Assembly: GCA_013215145.1 (NCBI GenBank) | Contig: JABSRP010000056.1 | Coordinates: 1-41,233, forward strand | Length of the DNA: 41,233 nucleotides | Source of the DNA: Pseudobacteriovorax sp. | Lineage (GTDB): Bacteria; Bdellovibrionota_B; Oligoflexia; Oligoflexales; Oligoflexaceae | Reading direction: 5' to 3' | In this document: positions 1 to 8,201 of the stretch, in pieces | Numbering within the stretch: position 1 is the stretch's first letter | How the letters are laid out: each line of letters opens with the position of its first letter | Made by a program: the position numbers and the translations under genes | Notes under the pieces: model-generated | Told to the model about the DNA's origin: nothing | The model's input: the letters and a program-made list of their open reading frames with translations, nothing else | Database searches by the model: none

Positions 1-56
1 TAATCAGGTCCAGATTTTTGCATTTATTGTTAACTTAATATTGAATTTGAGAACTC

Positions 57-74
57 GCCTGTTTTTCAACAGGC
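57..74. other. Perfect hairpin (7-bp arms) at the left edge
   Basis: The inverted repeat GCCTGTT / AACAGGC with a 4-nt loop lies just past the stop of the truncated receptor gene. Neither side carries a T tract, so it is a poor intrinsic terminator. The TTTTTCAACAG core resembles, from memory, ends of some insertion sequences. With only 56 bases to its left that cannot be tested here. Confidence 0.35.
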
Positions 75-98
75 CGGCGATCTCATCTGACAATACCT

Positions 99-581
99 TC
101 AAAATAAAAGAGGGAGTGCCTGATGAGCCCCTCCAACAATCCGGTGTTTGAGGTATATGGTGGTGATATCTCCTGGAGCGATAGTAATAGGTATTATCCT
201 GTTTACAGGAAGGTCTTCGCTAGTAAAGATTCTAAGGATCTCACTATCTTGGTAGACTTCGAGATACTCTCCCAGGTTACTCAGTGACTGAAAGTAAATT
301 TTATGCTGGTTGTTGCCTGAATTGGAAAACTGGATCCGGTACCAGAATTCTGCTTTTGATATCCCCTGACTAACAACACTTGTGACTCCACGTCTAAAGC
401 GCTTTTCAAAGGCCGGGTCTCTGACTTGGGTAATCGACTCCGACCCTTGGTACCAATCCGTATGTAAGCCAAGGAATCTACCGTGAAAATCGTCTCGGTG
501 AACGTCAATGGTTGAGATGTTACCCAATAGTGAATCAGGCACGTAGAACCAGATGAGTAGTATTATCAGTACTTTTATCAC
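99..581 (-). pseudogene. Truncated 7TMR-DISM receptor, N-terminal extracellular domain only
   Basis: The 160-residue product has an N-terminal hydrophobic signal segment and then a domain like the extracellular DISMED2 region of the two full-length cyclases in this window (about 640 residues each). Shared features are a WYRI-type strand near residue 80, an R-I-(I/V)-P-I motif near 128 and a closing Y-x-K strand. The frame stops exactly where the paralogues go on to the linker and seven membrane helices, so all transmembrane and output parts are missing. The start is a GTG with a weak ribosome site. Another frame stays open from the stop almost to the window edge, so a frameshift or insertion may have cut the gene. 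It could be a secreted stand-alone binding domain, but a relic is more likely. Confidence 0.6.
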
Positions 582-1110
582 GAGGCAAAATTCCTATTGC
601 GGGACCCATCGGGTATCGGTCGGAAATGGGGGAATATCTAGCAAAAATCTTAGTTTCTTTTCCTTCCAAAACAAACTAAAGCTCGTTGAGATAATCTTAA
701 GGATGTGTGGTAATTGGAATCCATAGGAAACCTGTCTTAAACGATATGGGCAATAAGGATTGTTTGATGAATTCTGCCTTGCCGTATGAATTGATATTGC
801 CAATTTCACTAATTCCTTACCGACGATTTCTGAGTTTTTCCTATAATCTTTCGGTAGAAATATAGACTGCTAAAAGACCGCTACAAAACCTAATGAATCT
901 GGGAGCTCTTGATCTATAAAGCATTGTTTGACTTGGGTGATTTTCGGGGGATCGCTATCAATACTGATAGATTGCGAATATATCCATTAAGTAACAACCC
1001 AGGCCAGAAACTACTATAAATGCCATAAAGATCCAAAATACAGTTTCGATTGCAACTATTTTGATTACCCAAATAAAGAAGTTTATTGAGCGTTAGTAAT
1101 CATCTCCTTG
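582..1110. other. Long stretch without a convincing gene
   Basis: No supported complete gene was found. A 71-codon minus-strand frame at 594-809 has no ribosome site and no protein-like composition. On the minus strand at about 958-1110, one frame reads as a hydrophobic membrane segment (it includes the stretch FWIFMAFIVVSGLGCYLM), but it lacks an in-frame start. A start codon preceded by AAGGAG lies in a neighbouring frame at about 1102. This may be a decayed small membrane-protein gene one base out of frame. Confidence 0.4.
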
Positions 1111-1254
1111 CTAATGTAATTCTGAGGAATAGCCGCGTAACTTCAACAAGTCTTTGTATTCCATTTTACCAGCAAGCGCTCTCATCTGGATACTATAGAT
1201 CATTCCGAACATTAAGAGATAAGGGCTAGCAAGTAAGAGAAATAGAAAATCCAT
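1111..1254 (-). CDS. Small single-helix membrane protein, 47 residues
   Basis: ATG at 1254 is preceded by a good ribosome site (GGAAGGGG, five bases away) and the frame ends at a TAG at 1111. The product begins MDFLFLLLASPYLLMFGM, one hydrophobic helix, followed by a basic polar tail containing KMEYKDLLKLRG. That layout suits a small inner-membrane protein with a cytoplasmic C terminus. A possibly frameshifted second membrane ORF follows at once on the same strand. No family is recognised. Confidence rests on the start signal and composition only. Confidence 0.5.
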   Translation of the reverse strand: MDFLFLLLASPYLLMFGMIYSIQMRALAGKMEYKDLLKLRGYSSELH

Positions 1255-1312
1255 GGATCCCCTTCCTATCGATTCAGATAACTGAAACTGAATGAATCTT
1301 ATGGGACTAAAC

Positions 1313-1867
1313 CTAGGAATGTCTTAAGGTAGATCCTCCCCCCTCCAAATGAAATTTGAACTCTTGTTGTTCTCTATCATAAAGAATAATCCCACTTGTA
1401 GTATCCTCATCGAAAACAACTGACACCCTATCTTGGTTTGACTCATCTAAGATATATACGTTTGAGAACTTGTCCTTATTAGAGTAAAATTTAAAGGTTT
1501 GTCTGATGATATTCTTTTCTTCAATGCAGTAGTTCATCGTTAAAAAGAGGTTCTGCATACTTTTTTCTACCAGCTCTCCATAGGTGACAAGAACATCCCT
1601 ATGTTCATTGTTAATTAGAATCGATCTTTCAAAACGACCATGTTCCCTGATTCTTAGTCCATCAAGTTCGGAACCTATTTCTACGTTATTCAACTCGCAA
1701 GAGCTTAACCTACCGCAAGTACAGCTAGCGATTGTGAAGGTTAGGTCTAATATGCTCAGGAGGTAGGCGAACCAATGGGATTGTTCTACTACTATCGTTA
1801 ATCTACCCAAAGAGACTTTTTCACTATTGAACCTCGCTAGATTCAAAAGGAATGTTTTTTCCGGCAT
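1313..1867 (-). CDS. Hypothetical protein, 184 residues
   Basis: This is the longest frame in the region. ATG at 1867 has an AAGGGA-like ribosome site about eight bases upstream. The protein has one moderately hydrophobic stretch near residues 33-47, directly followed by a Cys-rich SCTCGRLSSC segment, and is otherwise polar with many charged residues in its C-terminal half. No signal peptide, known motif or family is recognised. It sits between the 47-residue membrane protein and a non-coding gap, so no context suggests a function. It may be a lineage-specific orphan. Confidence 0.5.
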   Translation of the reverse strand: MPEKTFLLNLARFNSEKVSLGRLTIVVEQSHWFAYLLSILDLTFTIASCTCGRLSSCELNNVEIGSELDGLRIREHGRFERSILINNEHRDVLVTYGELVEKSMQNLFLTMNYCIEEKNIIRQTFKFYSNKDKFSNVYILDESNQDRVSVVFDEDTTSGIILYDREQQEFKFHLEGGGSTLRHS

Positions 1868-2220
1868 TACTTTTTCCCTTGTTATGAGAACACCCTTAAT
1901 CTGCTCTTCATGGTCGATACCTGTTTTTAAAGTTGGTTGTCGTTGGCTTATGATATCAAAAAATCACTGAATATAAAGTCCCGTTTATGGTGATAGACGT
2001 TGCTATTGAGGGAAGTAGGATTGCCCTTGAGAAAGCGCAGTAGGCATCAATTCCGAAAACGGTCTGATAAGATCCATTATCCGAATCTATGAAGGTCATC
2101 CAAGGTATCGGCCCGAGGAACGGTTCCGTGGAATCAACCGGGGAGACCTCCGACTTTAAATCTTACTCTTGGATGGATAGTGTTAAAAAGACCGGCAGAT
2201 CTAAGAACGTTTTATCCTGG
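1868..2220. other. Gap without a recognisable gene
   Basis: Both strands were read. Only short frames interrupted by stops were found, the longest being an 18-codon plus-strand frame from about 1987. The stretch from 2100 to 2150 is GC-richer than its surroundings and holds short self-complementary words, but no tRNA, known RNA fold or transposase fragment was identified. Confidence 0.4.
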
Positions 2221-2511
2221 TTATGTCCCAGGTCGTTTGAAACAAGCGCCTAAATTGCCTGATCCGCCACCTATAATTGTGCTGTCCATAAGCTCCCATC
2301 CTTGCTTGCCAGCCTTATTTAAAAATATATTCCATCCTTCGACATCATTTTCTATGTAACGTTTACCAATAACTTCATCTCCCGTTACGCACCAATACTC
2401 CCATTGTTGTTTAACCTTAGCGTGAGCATTCGGGATTTCAAGAGGAACAAACTTGGTCGTTACGCAACCTATAACGATTCCTGAAAAAAGTGCTAAAGCG
2501 ATTTTATTCAC
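2221..2511 (-). CDS. Exported DUF4177-like small protein
   Basis: The 96-residue product starts at ATG 2511 after a strong GAGGAGG ribosome site. An N-terminal hydrophobic segment ends in VIGC, which fits a lipobox with Cys16, so it is probably a lipoprotein or anchored periplasmic protein. The rest follows the DUF4177 pattern: an early WEYWCV strand, a middle LNKAGKQGWELM helix-turn, and a closing CFKRP strand. DUF4177 proteins are small single-domain proteins of unknown role. The family call is by motif recall and was not searched. No operon partner is evident. Confidence 0.7.
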   Translation of the reverse strand: MNKIALALFSGIVIGCVTTKFVPLEIPNAHAKVKQQWEYWCVTGDEVIGKRYIENDVEGWNIFLNKAGKQGWELMDSTIIGGGSGNLGACFKRPGT

Positions 2512-2785
2512 AGCATTTCCTCCTCGAAATAGACGATCAAATTTATTTTTGGAGAGCAGTATAATACGATCGGGTTGTAGGAAGCACTAAAAACAGGCAA
2601 GTTTTATGTAGTAAAGGTAAACACACGGGAGATCTGTAGCGAAAACAATAGTTGAAATCTTAATCGGACCATATTGAACGCCAAACTGAATGGACATATC
2701 TCTTTCGATACTGCTATTATCAGTCGAAGTACTACCGAATCCGGTCAATTCTATTATCGTAAGAAAAGGAAAAAAATTGTTCGAA

Positions 2786-3127
2786 ATGATAAGCAAAGTT
2801 TGGATCACTTATATTATGGCGCTAGCTTGCCTGTTTGGGGTGGAATATCTAATTCGTATCAATTCCCCATTGGAGCCAATACATGAGAATGAGTCGGGGC
2901 CTGTTTTTGGAATAGCTAGCAATGGGATGAATCCTGAAATATTTGGTATTGGAATATTTTGTATTATTTTGGCTTTCGCTTTAATTCTCCAAAGAAACCT
3001 CTCTCTGCAAGGAATCATTGGCAGAAAGAAATCACTCATATTGATCGTCAATGTAGTCATCTCCATAGTAGTTTATCTTGTTGTAGCTTTTGTCTACGTT
3101 TTGGAAACGCAAGTAGATAGCCTGTAG
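2786..3127 (+). CDS. Three-helix membrane protein, unknown function
   Basis: About 113 residues. Hydrophobic segments lie near residues 5-23, 51-68 and 86-108 (for example IGIFCIILAFALIL), with a positively charged loop (GRKKS) before the last helix. The frame is open further upstream to 2690, but that part reads unlike protein. Two starts compete: ATG 2786, and TTG 2777, which has an AAAGGA site six bases upstream. The TTG may be the real start. Antisense frames at 2587-2808 and 2809-3066 are taken as shadows. No family is recognised. It stands alone on plus between minus-strand genes. Confidence 0.55.
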   Translation: MISKVWITYIMALACLFGVEYLIRINSPLEPIHENESGPVFGIASNGMNPEIFGIGIFCIILAFALILQRNLSLQGIIGRKKSLILIVNVVISIVVYLVVAFVYVLETQVDSL

Positions 3128-3287
3128 AAAAAAACAGAATTCAATGTAGTCCTGGTTCATCCATAATATCTTTACCTTCCTCTGAAGTCACGGAAAGTAT
3201 ACGACTGTGCAGATAAAAAAATCCAAATAAAGAAAATAGCTTACGTTTATCATAACGAGATGGAGGCTTAACCTTCACTCAATTAGT

Positions 3288-4463
3288 TTACTCGGTCACC
3301 ACCAGTGGGGAACAAGTGACTGGCTCTAGGTTTGCCAAAGTCTCCGCATTGGGATTTATAGCAAATCCTTGGTTACAGGTCCCCGTCCATACCAGCGCCG
3401 CATAGTTTGCTTCGGTGTTGGCCCCATAATACTCGTGTATGCAGCCCCCACTATTCGGACCGACAAACCCTGGGGTCTGTTCGCCGTTGGGGTCATTAAT
3501 GGGCTGCCCCGCGGGTGGTGGACCTCGCTCTAAGTTACGACAGGTGTATAAGGGATCATTATTGATAGCTCGTCCAGTAATAATAGCATTGTCGGGCAGC
3601 TTATCGGTTAGGGGGGACCAAGCAACGAATCCGTTCTCTCTCACTTTGAGGATGTCGGAATTATGCACCAGTGTATTTCCGTCTTCGGATTGGCTGGCAA
3701 AAACCTGGTCATTAATTGTGGTAAAGCAAACGGAAGCATTGGCATTGTTGAAGTGAACAGAAAGCTTTCCAGGGATGATCGCATTGCTGTGGAAAGCGCG
3801 ACAACTATAGAGGTTTACGGTTCCCTCGTGTTGACTGCCGGAAACTAGGGCATCGTTGGTATTGAGGGTTCCGTTGGCTGCCTGCCAATAATAGGGTTGG
3901 ATGGAAGGAACGGTGACGCCTACGAAGCGATTGCCTCCTTCATCGCGAAACGTGGCTAGAATTCTTCCATTCGCCAAACTATTCGTGATTTTTGCGGCGT
4001 CATCAGAGGACAGGTTGACTGCAATACTCCAATCCATGTTTGCCGATGGGGTGAAAGTGGCTAAAACGTCGGGATCGCCAACAAATGTCCATGTGTGTGT
4101 CATGGATGGAATCATACTATTAGATGTCTGCCGATTGCGGATGCTACAAAATAACGAAGCCTGAAGACCGCCATTAGCTACCGTAGCTGGACCGCAAGCC
4201 AAATAAATCTGACTGAATAACTCTGGTAGGATGACTTCAGGTGGCTCTATTGCAACCACGTCGTCTGACTGGCTATCTTCAGGCGGGATAAGAATATCAA
4301 CGGCGGATTGATCTTGTGGCTCGTTAGGTGGAGCCCCATTATTTTTTGGTTTCGTACAAGCCGGGCCTCCCCAGATAATCCACATAAATAGCAAGGCTCG
4401 CGGCGGCCAGCTATGTGTCCTTTTCAAGGTCAAGATGTTTCGTCTCCCCTCGCTTATAGCCAT
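3288..4463 (-). CDS. Secreted DM9/DUF3421-repeat lipoprotein
   Basis: Residues 20-36 form a hydrophobic export signal ending GGPAC, so Cys36 is a likely lipid anchor. A Pro/Glu/Asp-rich linker (37-80) leads to a beta-rich domain. Two DM9-like units follow at about 193-255 and 282-358. Each has a DALVSG/NAIITG strand, then LYSCR/LYTCR, and a later Cys. The first also has the typical PGKL. DM9 proteins include eukaryotic mannose-binding lectins, so surface glycan binding is a fair guess. The frame begins at ATG 4463. A TTG at 4433, downstream of an AGGGGAG site, would give a neater signal peptide. It lies 25 bases after the next upstream gene and may be co-transcribed with it. Confidence 0.6.
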   Translation of the reverse strand: MAISEGRRNILTLKRTHSWPPRALLFMWIIWGGPACTKPKNNGAPPNEPQDQSAVDILIPPEDSQSDDVVAIEPPEVILPELFSQIYLACGPATVANGGLQASLFCSIRNRQTSNSMIPSMTHTWTFVGDPDVLATFTPSANMDWSIAVNLSSDDAAKITNSLANGRILATFRDEGGNRFVGVTVPSIQPYYWQAANGTLNTNDALVSGSQHEGTVNLYSCRAFHSNAIIPGKLSVHFNNANASVCFTTINDQVFASQSEDGNTLVHNSDILKVRENGFVAWSPLTDKLPDNAIITGRAINNDPLYTCRNLERGPPPAGQPINDPNGEQTPGFVGPNSGGCIHEYYGANTEANYAALVWTGTCNQGFAINPNAETLANLEPVTCSPLVVTE

Positions 4464-4488
4464 ATACAGTCGTGATTTTTCCGTGTGA

Positions 4489-5628
4489 TCAGTTGAAACT
4501 GTCCGCTGCTAGTCGCTGTAAAATCAAAAAATCGACAGCTGGTGAACGATCGCCGGGGCGAATATCAGGCGATTCGTATGCAGGGCAGCGTTGATGCCTA
4601 TACTCATAGCGATGTTGGGGTTTTGAGATGTCCTCATTATCAAAATCGTCTAGGTAGAAGGCAAGGTTGCTGCCTTTCAATCGCCGGCAATACCAATCGG
4701 TTAGGGGAAGATCCATACCATCAGTGGCTCTGCAAATCTGAGAAAATACCCTCTTTTTAATGGGGCGCCCTAGTAAATCTGCAGTGATGGCATTTAGAGT
4801 TGTTAGGTGAACGGGGTAGCACGACTCCTTTGTGATATCGATAGCAAAAACGTTTGCAACTAAAGCTCCCTCGAAGGTAGCCTTTGCCACTCCGCCGGGC
4901 GCACCGCCGATGCCAAAATAATGATCCATCTGGCGGATTAAAAATCGAAAGCCCGGCGTGATCCGGTAGTTACCATTATTGCCATCGTGCAAGGCATCAT
5001 GTTTTTCAATATACCGACTAACCAGTGTCCAGGAGTCTTTTAATTTATCGAAATCCTGTGGGCATCTCCTAGCCCGCGCTGCAAAACCGAATAAAGCTCC
5101 GGTCACTTGATCTCTAGAGGTGGCGTTGTCAAAGTAGTTAGCGGGCAATGGTTCAAACCTTACGAGAGCCCCTTCACGCTCTTTAATGGATCGGATCAAG
5201 GAGTCTAGAATCCCTTCGGTAGCAGCGCAGGTACCTGTTCCCAAGGCGATAGATGTCCAGAGCAAACTATCGCCTTGATGCTTGGCTCTATTGTTCCCGT
5301 CGCGGGAAATAACATATTCATAGCCATCGGTTTGCGAAATAAATTCTGATAGCAATCGGCTTTCGTAGAAATCATATTTTCCCCAAAGAGAGTCCAAAAC
5401 AGGGTTTGGTTTTGGCATGCATTTGGGCACGATATCAAAACACTCTGCTCGGCAAATAAGGTCCCAGCCGCATGTTTTGTTACAGTCGGTTCCGCAAGGA
5501 AAGCGGCTTAGGATGCTTATGTCTTCGCTAGTTAAGATGTCTAGTTCTGCTGCTTGGTTACTGGGAGACAAAAAAAGGACTGCTGTCATCAAGGTGTATA
5601 GGAAACTTCTGATCTTGAAAATACTCAT
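4489..5628 (-). CDS. Secreted Cys-rich protein of unknown function
   Basis: 379 residues. ATG 5628 has an AGGAAG ribosome site. Residues 1-27 form a classical signal peptide ending in AA. A Cys cluster follows at about 45-70 (CGTDC, TCGWDLIC, then further Cys), implying disulfides in the periplasm or outside. The rest is mostly helical, with the stretches WTSIALGTGTCAATEG and DQVTGALFGFAARARRC. Their spacing reminds one of alpha/alpha-toroid enzymes that act on glycans, but no catalytic motif is certain. It is directly upstream of the DM9 protein gene, so both may act on the same surface or polysaccharide. Function is unknown. Confidence 0.6.
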   Translation of the reverse strand: MSIFKIRSFLYTLMTAVLFLSPSNQAAELDILTSEDISILSRFPCGTDCNKTCGWDLICRAECFDIVPKCMPKPNPVLDSLWGKYDFYESRLLSEFISQTDGYEYVISRDGNNRAKHQGDSLLWTSIALGTGTCAATEGILDSLIRSIKEREGALVRFEPLPANYFDNATSRDQVTGALFGFAARARRCPQDFDKLKDSWTLVSRYIEKHDALHDGNNGNYRITPGFRFLIRQMDHYFGIGGAPGGVAKATFEGALVANVFAIDITKESCYPVHLTTLNAITADLLGRPIKKRVFSQICRATDGMDLPLTDWYCRRLKGSNLAFYLDDFDNEDISKPQHRYEYRHQRCPAYESPDIRPGDRSPAVDFLILQRLAADSFN

Positions 5629-5970
5629 ACCGCTTCCTTTCTAAAGGTGCAGATCATAAAAACTCCTGAAATCATGGTAATGCCTCACCAAGGATGATGC
5701 AGGTCGATTGATGGGAGTTTTTTTAGGGTTCGCGCTTGTGTATTCTTATTAATGACTGTAGGCCGACAAGGAGTCAATCAAATACTTTTTGCAAAGAGGG
5801 AAGGGCGCTGCAAGCTGCAGTTCTTTGTTAAGCAAGTCTTGTGATAGCGAGCTTTTGCTAGGGGGCTTGTGTCGTCGGTTAGGGATTTATCTTTCCTAAA
5901 ATAGAATATCCAAATTTGGAACTTATAAGCAGCCCGGGGAGTGGTATCGACCCCGGGTGCCTGGTTGGAT
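5629..5970. other. Gap with long-range hairpin and GC hairpin
   Basis: No gene was found. AAAAACTCC at 5658-5666 pairs with GGAGTTTTT at 5714-5722, enclosing 47 bases and followed by more T residues on the plus strand. This could be a small structured RNA or terminator. The right part holds the GC-rich hairpin at 5933-5957, listed separately. Confidence 0.4.
5933..5957 (-). terminator. GC-rich hairpin after the small secreted protein gene
   Basis: Perfect arms CCCGGGG / CCCCGGG with an 11-nt loop lie about 14 bases beyond the stop at 5971. No T tract follows on the minus strand, so it may be a processing or pausing hairpin rather than a classical terminator. Confidence 0.4.
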
Positions 5971-6432
5971 TTAGTCTTCGAAACCTTTGGTAAGTTTCAG
6001 TCTTAGATTTGGTGAAAGGATATAGGACTCTTCATAAAAAGCCATAAATTCGTAATAAGAATCTTTGCAGAGCTTGATGGGACCCTTTATGCCTGTCAAG
6101 ACTTGATCAAAATCCAAAAGACCTTGCTCGAGGATTTGTTCGTAGTCTTGATCGGGGTAGGCAGCCGCGTCGTAAATTGAATGAGCAAACTCTCCAAAAT
6201 ACTCTTTTAACGCTTTTTTGCTGAGGAATGGGCACGCATCGAAGTCGCCATAGTACCAAAAGGATTGATCGTATGCGAAGTACGCTAGTGATCCACCCTG
6301 GTCTGCTGTGACAGCGAGGTCTTCCATAAGAAGCTCTAGATTTTTGTAATCAGCAATTTTAATTTTATCTGCTGCCAATACAGGGCTGCTCAATAGGGCG
6401 AGGGCGATGATTTTAGATATGAGGGTTTTCAT
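5971..6432 (-). CDS. Small secreted protein of unknown function
   Basis: 153 residues. ATG 6432 has a GGAG site five bases upstream. The signal peptide MKTLISKIIALALLSSPVLA is followed by AD, a clean signal peptidase I site. The mature part is acidic and rich in Tyr, Phe and Asp, with two Cys (in FDACPFL and IKLCKD) that could form one disulfide. No family is recognised. It is transcribed divergently from the LysR gene at 6547 with 114 AT-rich bases between, so the LysR protein is a candidate regulator of it. Confidence 0.6.
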   Translation of the reverse strand: MKTLISKIIALALLSSPVLAADKIKIADYKNLELLMEDLAVTADQGGSLAYFAYDQSFWYYGDFDACPFLSKKALKEYFGEFAHSIYDAAAYPDQDYEQILEQGLLDFDQVLTGIKGPIKLCKDSYYEFMAFYEESYILSPNLRLKLTKGFED

Positions 6433-6509
6433 ATGGGCTCCGTTTATCCGAGATTTAGTAAGTCAAATGTGTTTTAACGATTCCCGAGAGCAAAATAAAA
6501 TGATATATT

Positions 6510-6538
6510 TTGCACTTATAGATAAATATATTTATATT
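6510..6538 (+). promoter_or_regulatory. Sigma-70-type promoter of the LysR gene, likely leaderless
   Basis: TTGCAC at 6510-6515 and TATATT at 6533-6538 are 17 bases apart. The -10 ends only 8 bases before ATG 6547, so transcription would start at or next to the start codon. That agrees with the lack of any ribosome site before the gene. Confidence 0.5.
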
Positions 6539-6546
6539 TGTAACCA

Positions 6547-7455
6547 ATGGAAAACACAATGATAAAGGTAAAAGGGCTTCCTGATTTAGACTGGCTGCGG
6601 ACATTTGTTGGCTATTGTCAGGCCGGTACCATGAAGCAGGCTTCTAAAGATTTGAATCTGACACAACCAGCGATTACTCAGCATATTCAGAAGCTTGAGC
6701 ACTTTCTAGGAAAGCCCTTGTTTGCTGCGGTGGGGCGGGGCCGACGCCTCACCCGTTATGGAGAATCTTGTTATGAGCGATTTTCCAAAGATCTCTCTCA
6801 GTTGGCGCAAAGCTTTGAAACGCTTGACATGCAATGGCGAGAAAAACGTGGGTATCCGCTTGTCATTGCAAGCCGCTTGGGGCTCAACATTCGCTTGGCG
6901 AGGCATCTAACCTACGATGGCCCCATCAAGTTTTTGTCTTGCTCGTCAGCGGAAGCGACTGATCTTGTCGAGTTAGGAAAGGCTGATATTGCTCTCACTA
7001 GGGTCCCGTCGTCGAAAAATGATTTGGTTTCGCGACTGGTGTTTACCAGCTTTGGTATCCTTGTGGGTCATCGCGATTGTATGGGTGATCTTCCAAGAGT
7101 CTTCGATCAAAGGTTTTGGAATCGGCAGAAGTTTTTAGCCTATGAGTGGCCTCATCCTTTTATGGTGACCTGGCTCTCACAAATGGGAAACCCAGATATT
7201 CATGTGTGGCGTCAATGCGCAGACTGGTTAACGATTCGCCGATGGATTGAGGAGAAGCAGGGTATTTCGGTCATTCCTAGCGATATGATGCCAAAGACTT
7301 ACGAGAGTTCAACGGAGTACCATCGCTACGATCTTCCCGGGGGGGCTCAGCATGGAGCAAGGATGTTTGTCACTTATCATCGTCATATGGAAGAGTATTT
7401 AGAGAGCAGTGGATTGCTTCGCTGTTTTAGCAGCGAAGCCTTTTGGTCAGGGTAA
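6547..7455 (+). CDS. LysR-family transcriptional regulator
   Basis: 302 residues, the normal length for the family. Residues 13-72 form the winged helix-turn-helix: DWLRTFV, then GTMKQASKDLNLTQPAITQH as the helix-turn-helix, then the QKLEHFLGKPLF wing region and R-G-R-R-L-T. A coiled linker (75-98) joins a C-terminal periplasmic-binding-like effector domain, which is shorter and more divergent than usual and ends in Tyr/His-rich sequence. Start choice is ATG 6547 or ATG 6559; neither has a ribosome site and the promoter suggests a leaderless message. LysR proteins bind the promoter between divergent genes, so the secreted-protein gene at 5971-6432 is the obvious candidate target. The ligand is unknown. 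Confidence 0.9.
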   Translation: MENTMIKVKGLPDLDWLRTFVGYCQAGTMKQASKDLNLTQPAITQHIQKLEHFLGKPLFAAVGRGRRLTRYGESCYERFSKDLSQLAQSFETLDMQWREKRGYPLVIASRLGLNIRLARHLTYDGPIKFLSCSSAEATDLVELGKADIALTRVPSSKNDLVSRLVFTSFGILVGHRDCMGDLPRVFDQRFWNRQKFLAYEWPHPFMVTWLSQMGNPDIHVWRQCADWLTIRRWIEEKQGISVIPSDMMPKTYESSTEYHRYDLPGGAQHGARMFVTYHRHMEEYLESSGLLRCFSSEAFWSG

Positions 7456-7471
7456 CATGCACTATTTAAGC

Positions 7472-8038
7472 TTAGAAATGCTCGTACTGCTGAACAAATT
7501 CTCTAAGGTAAAGAACGCCGTCTTCGTTTTTAAGGCACTGGACACCGCGGCAGGTACCGTCGACAAAACAACCAGTAAAGGTGTAGCGAAGCTCGTGAAG
7601 TTTCAATCCACCGGCACACTCAGTCTCGGTGCTAGCGCATTCTTCAAGGCTTGGGTTGCTGGCGCAACGAGTTAGAAAAGCAGCTTCTGATAAATCAGGT
7701 CCAACCAAAAGATCGCCTAAATTTGAAGATGAATCACCTTCGTCGTTTGCGTCGTCTTCTTCAACTACAACAGGTTCTACCACGACTGGTTTTTCGTGTG
7801 GGAACTCGTCAACGGGTTTGCTGGGCACATTGGTTTGTTCTTGAGCGGCCTCACAGGCTTCTTCAGAATCCCATTTATAAGGATTGCTGCATCCACTTGT
7901 CGATCCCCATTCACATTGTTTTGTGAAAACGTTGTAGTAAACCCCTTCCCAGTAAGCCATGCAAGTTGAATTTCCTGCAGGAGCAGCCAAGCTTGAGATG
8001 CTGCAAAATGCAAATGCTGCGATGATGAGATGTTTCAT
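7472..8038 (-). CDS. Secreted protein with Kunitz-like Cys motif
   Basis: 188 residues from ATG 8038, chosen over an upstream start at 8089 because GAGGA lies six bases before it and a signal peptide begins there (ending SSLAA). Residues 26-62 resemble the second half of a Kunitz/BPTI fold: YYN near 34, Cys42 followed by an aromatic residue, GC at 49-50, an aromatic residue at 56 and Cys62 after DSEEA. Spacing differs by one residue from the Kunitz signature and only part of the six-Cys set fits. A low-complexity acidic Pro/Val/Glu linker (about 70-105) leads to a second Cys-rich domain with about six Cys. Its job may be protease inhibition or simply a stable surface domain. It converges on the LysR gene. 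Confidence 0.65.
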   Translation of the reverse strand: MKHLIIAAFAFCSISSLAAPAGNSTCMAYWEGVYYNVFTKQCEWGSTSGCSNPYKWDSEEACEAAQEQTNVPSKPVDEFPHEKPVVVEPVVVEEDDANDEGDSSSNLGDLLVGPDLSEAAFLTRCASNPSLEECASTETECAGGLKLHELRYTFTGCFVDGTCRGVQCLKNEDGVLYLREFVQQYEHF

Positions 8039-8201
8039 AGTTTGTCCTCGATTCTGGTTGTGAAAAGTAAAGCATAATTCCGCAGACACAAATAAAACCG
8101 TACACTTTTGGAAGAGTAACTGGTTGGAGCGTTCTGCCTTCTAGCTAACAGACGATAGGTTGCAGCAAACATGAAAAAAGTTTACTTGCTACTGGCTATG
8201 G

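Noticed and set aside
594..809. 71-codon minus-strand frame
   Set aside because: No ribosome site, no hydrophobic or domain pattern, and a composition unlike neighbouring proteins.
1584..1766. Plus-strand ORF inside the 184-residue minus-strand ORF
   Set aside because: Short, no ribosome site, best explained as the antisense shadow of 1313-1867.
1987..2210. Possible ribozyme or intron fragment in a GC-richer stretch
   Set aside because: Some words looked structured, but no catalytic core or maturase sequence could be matched.
2587..3066. Minus-strand ORFs opposite the three-helix membrane protein
   Set aside because: They mirror the plus-strand hydrophobic pattern and lack start signals; the plus-strand gene has clearer helices.
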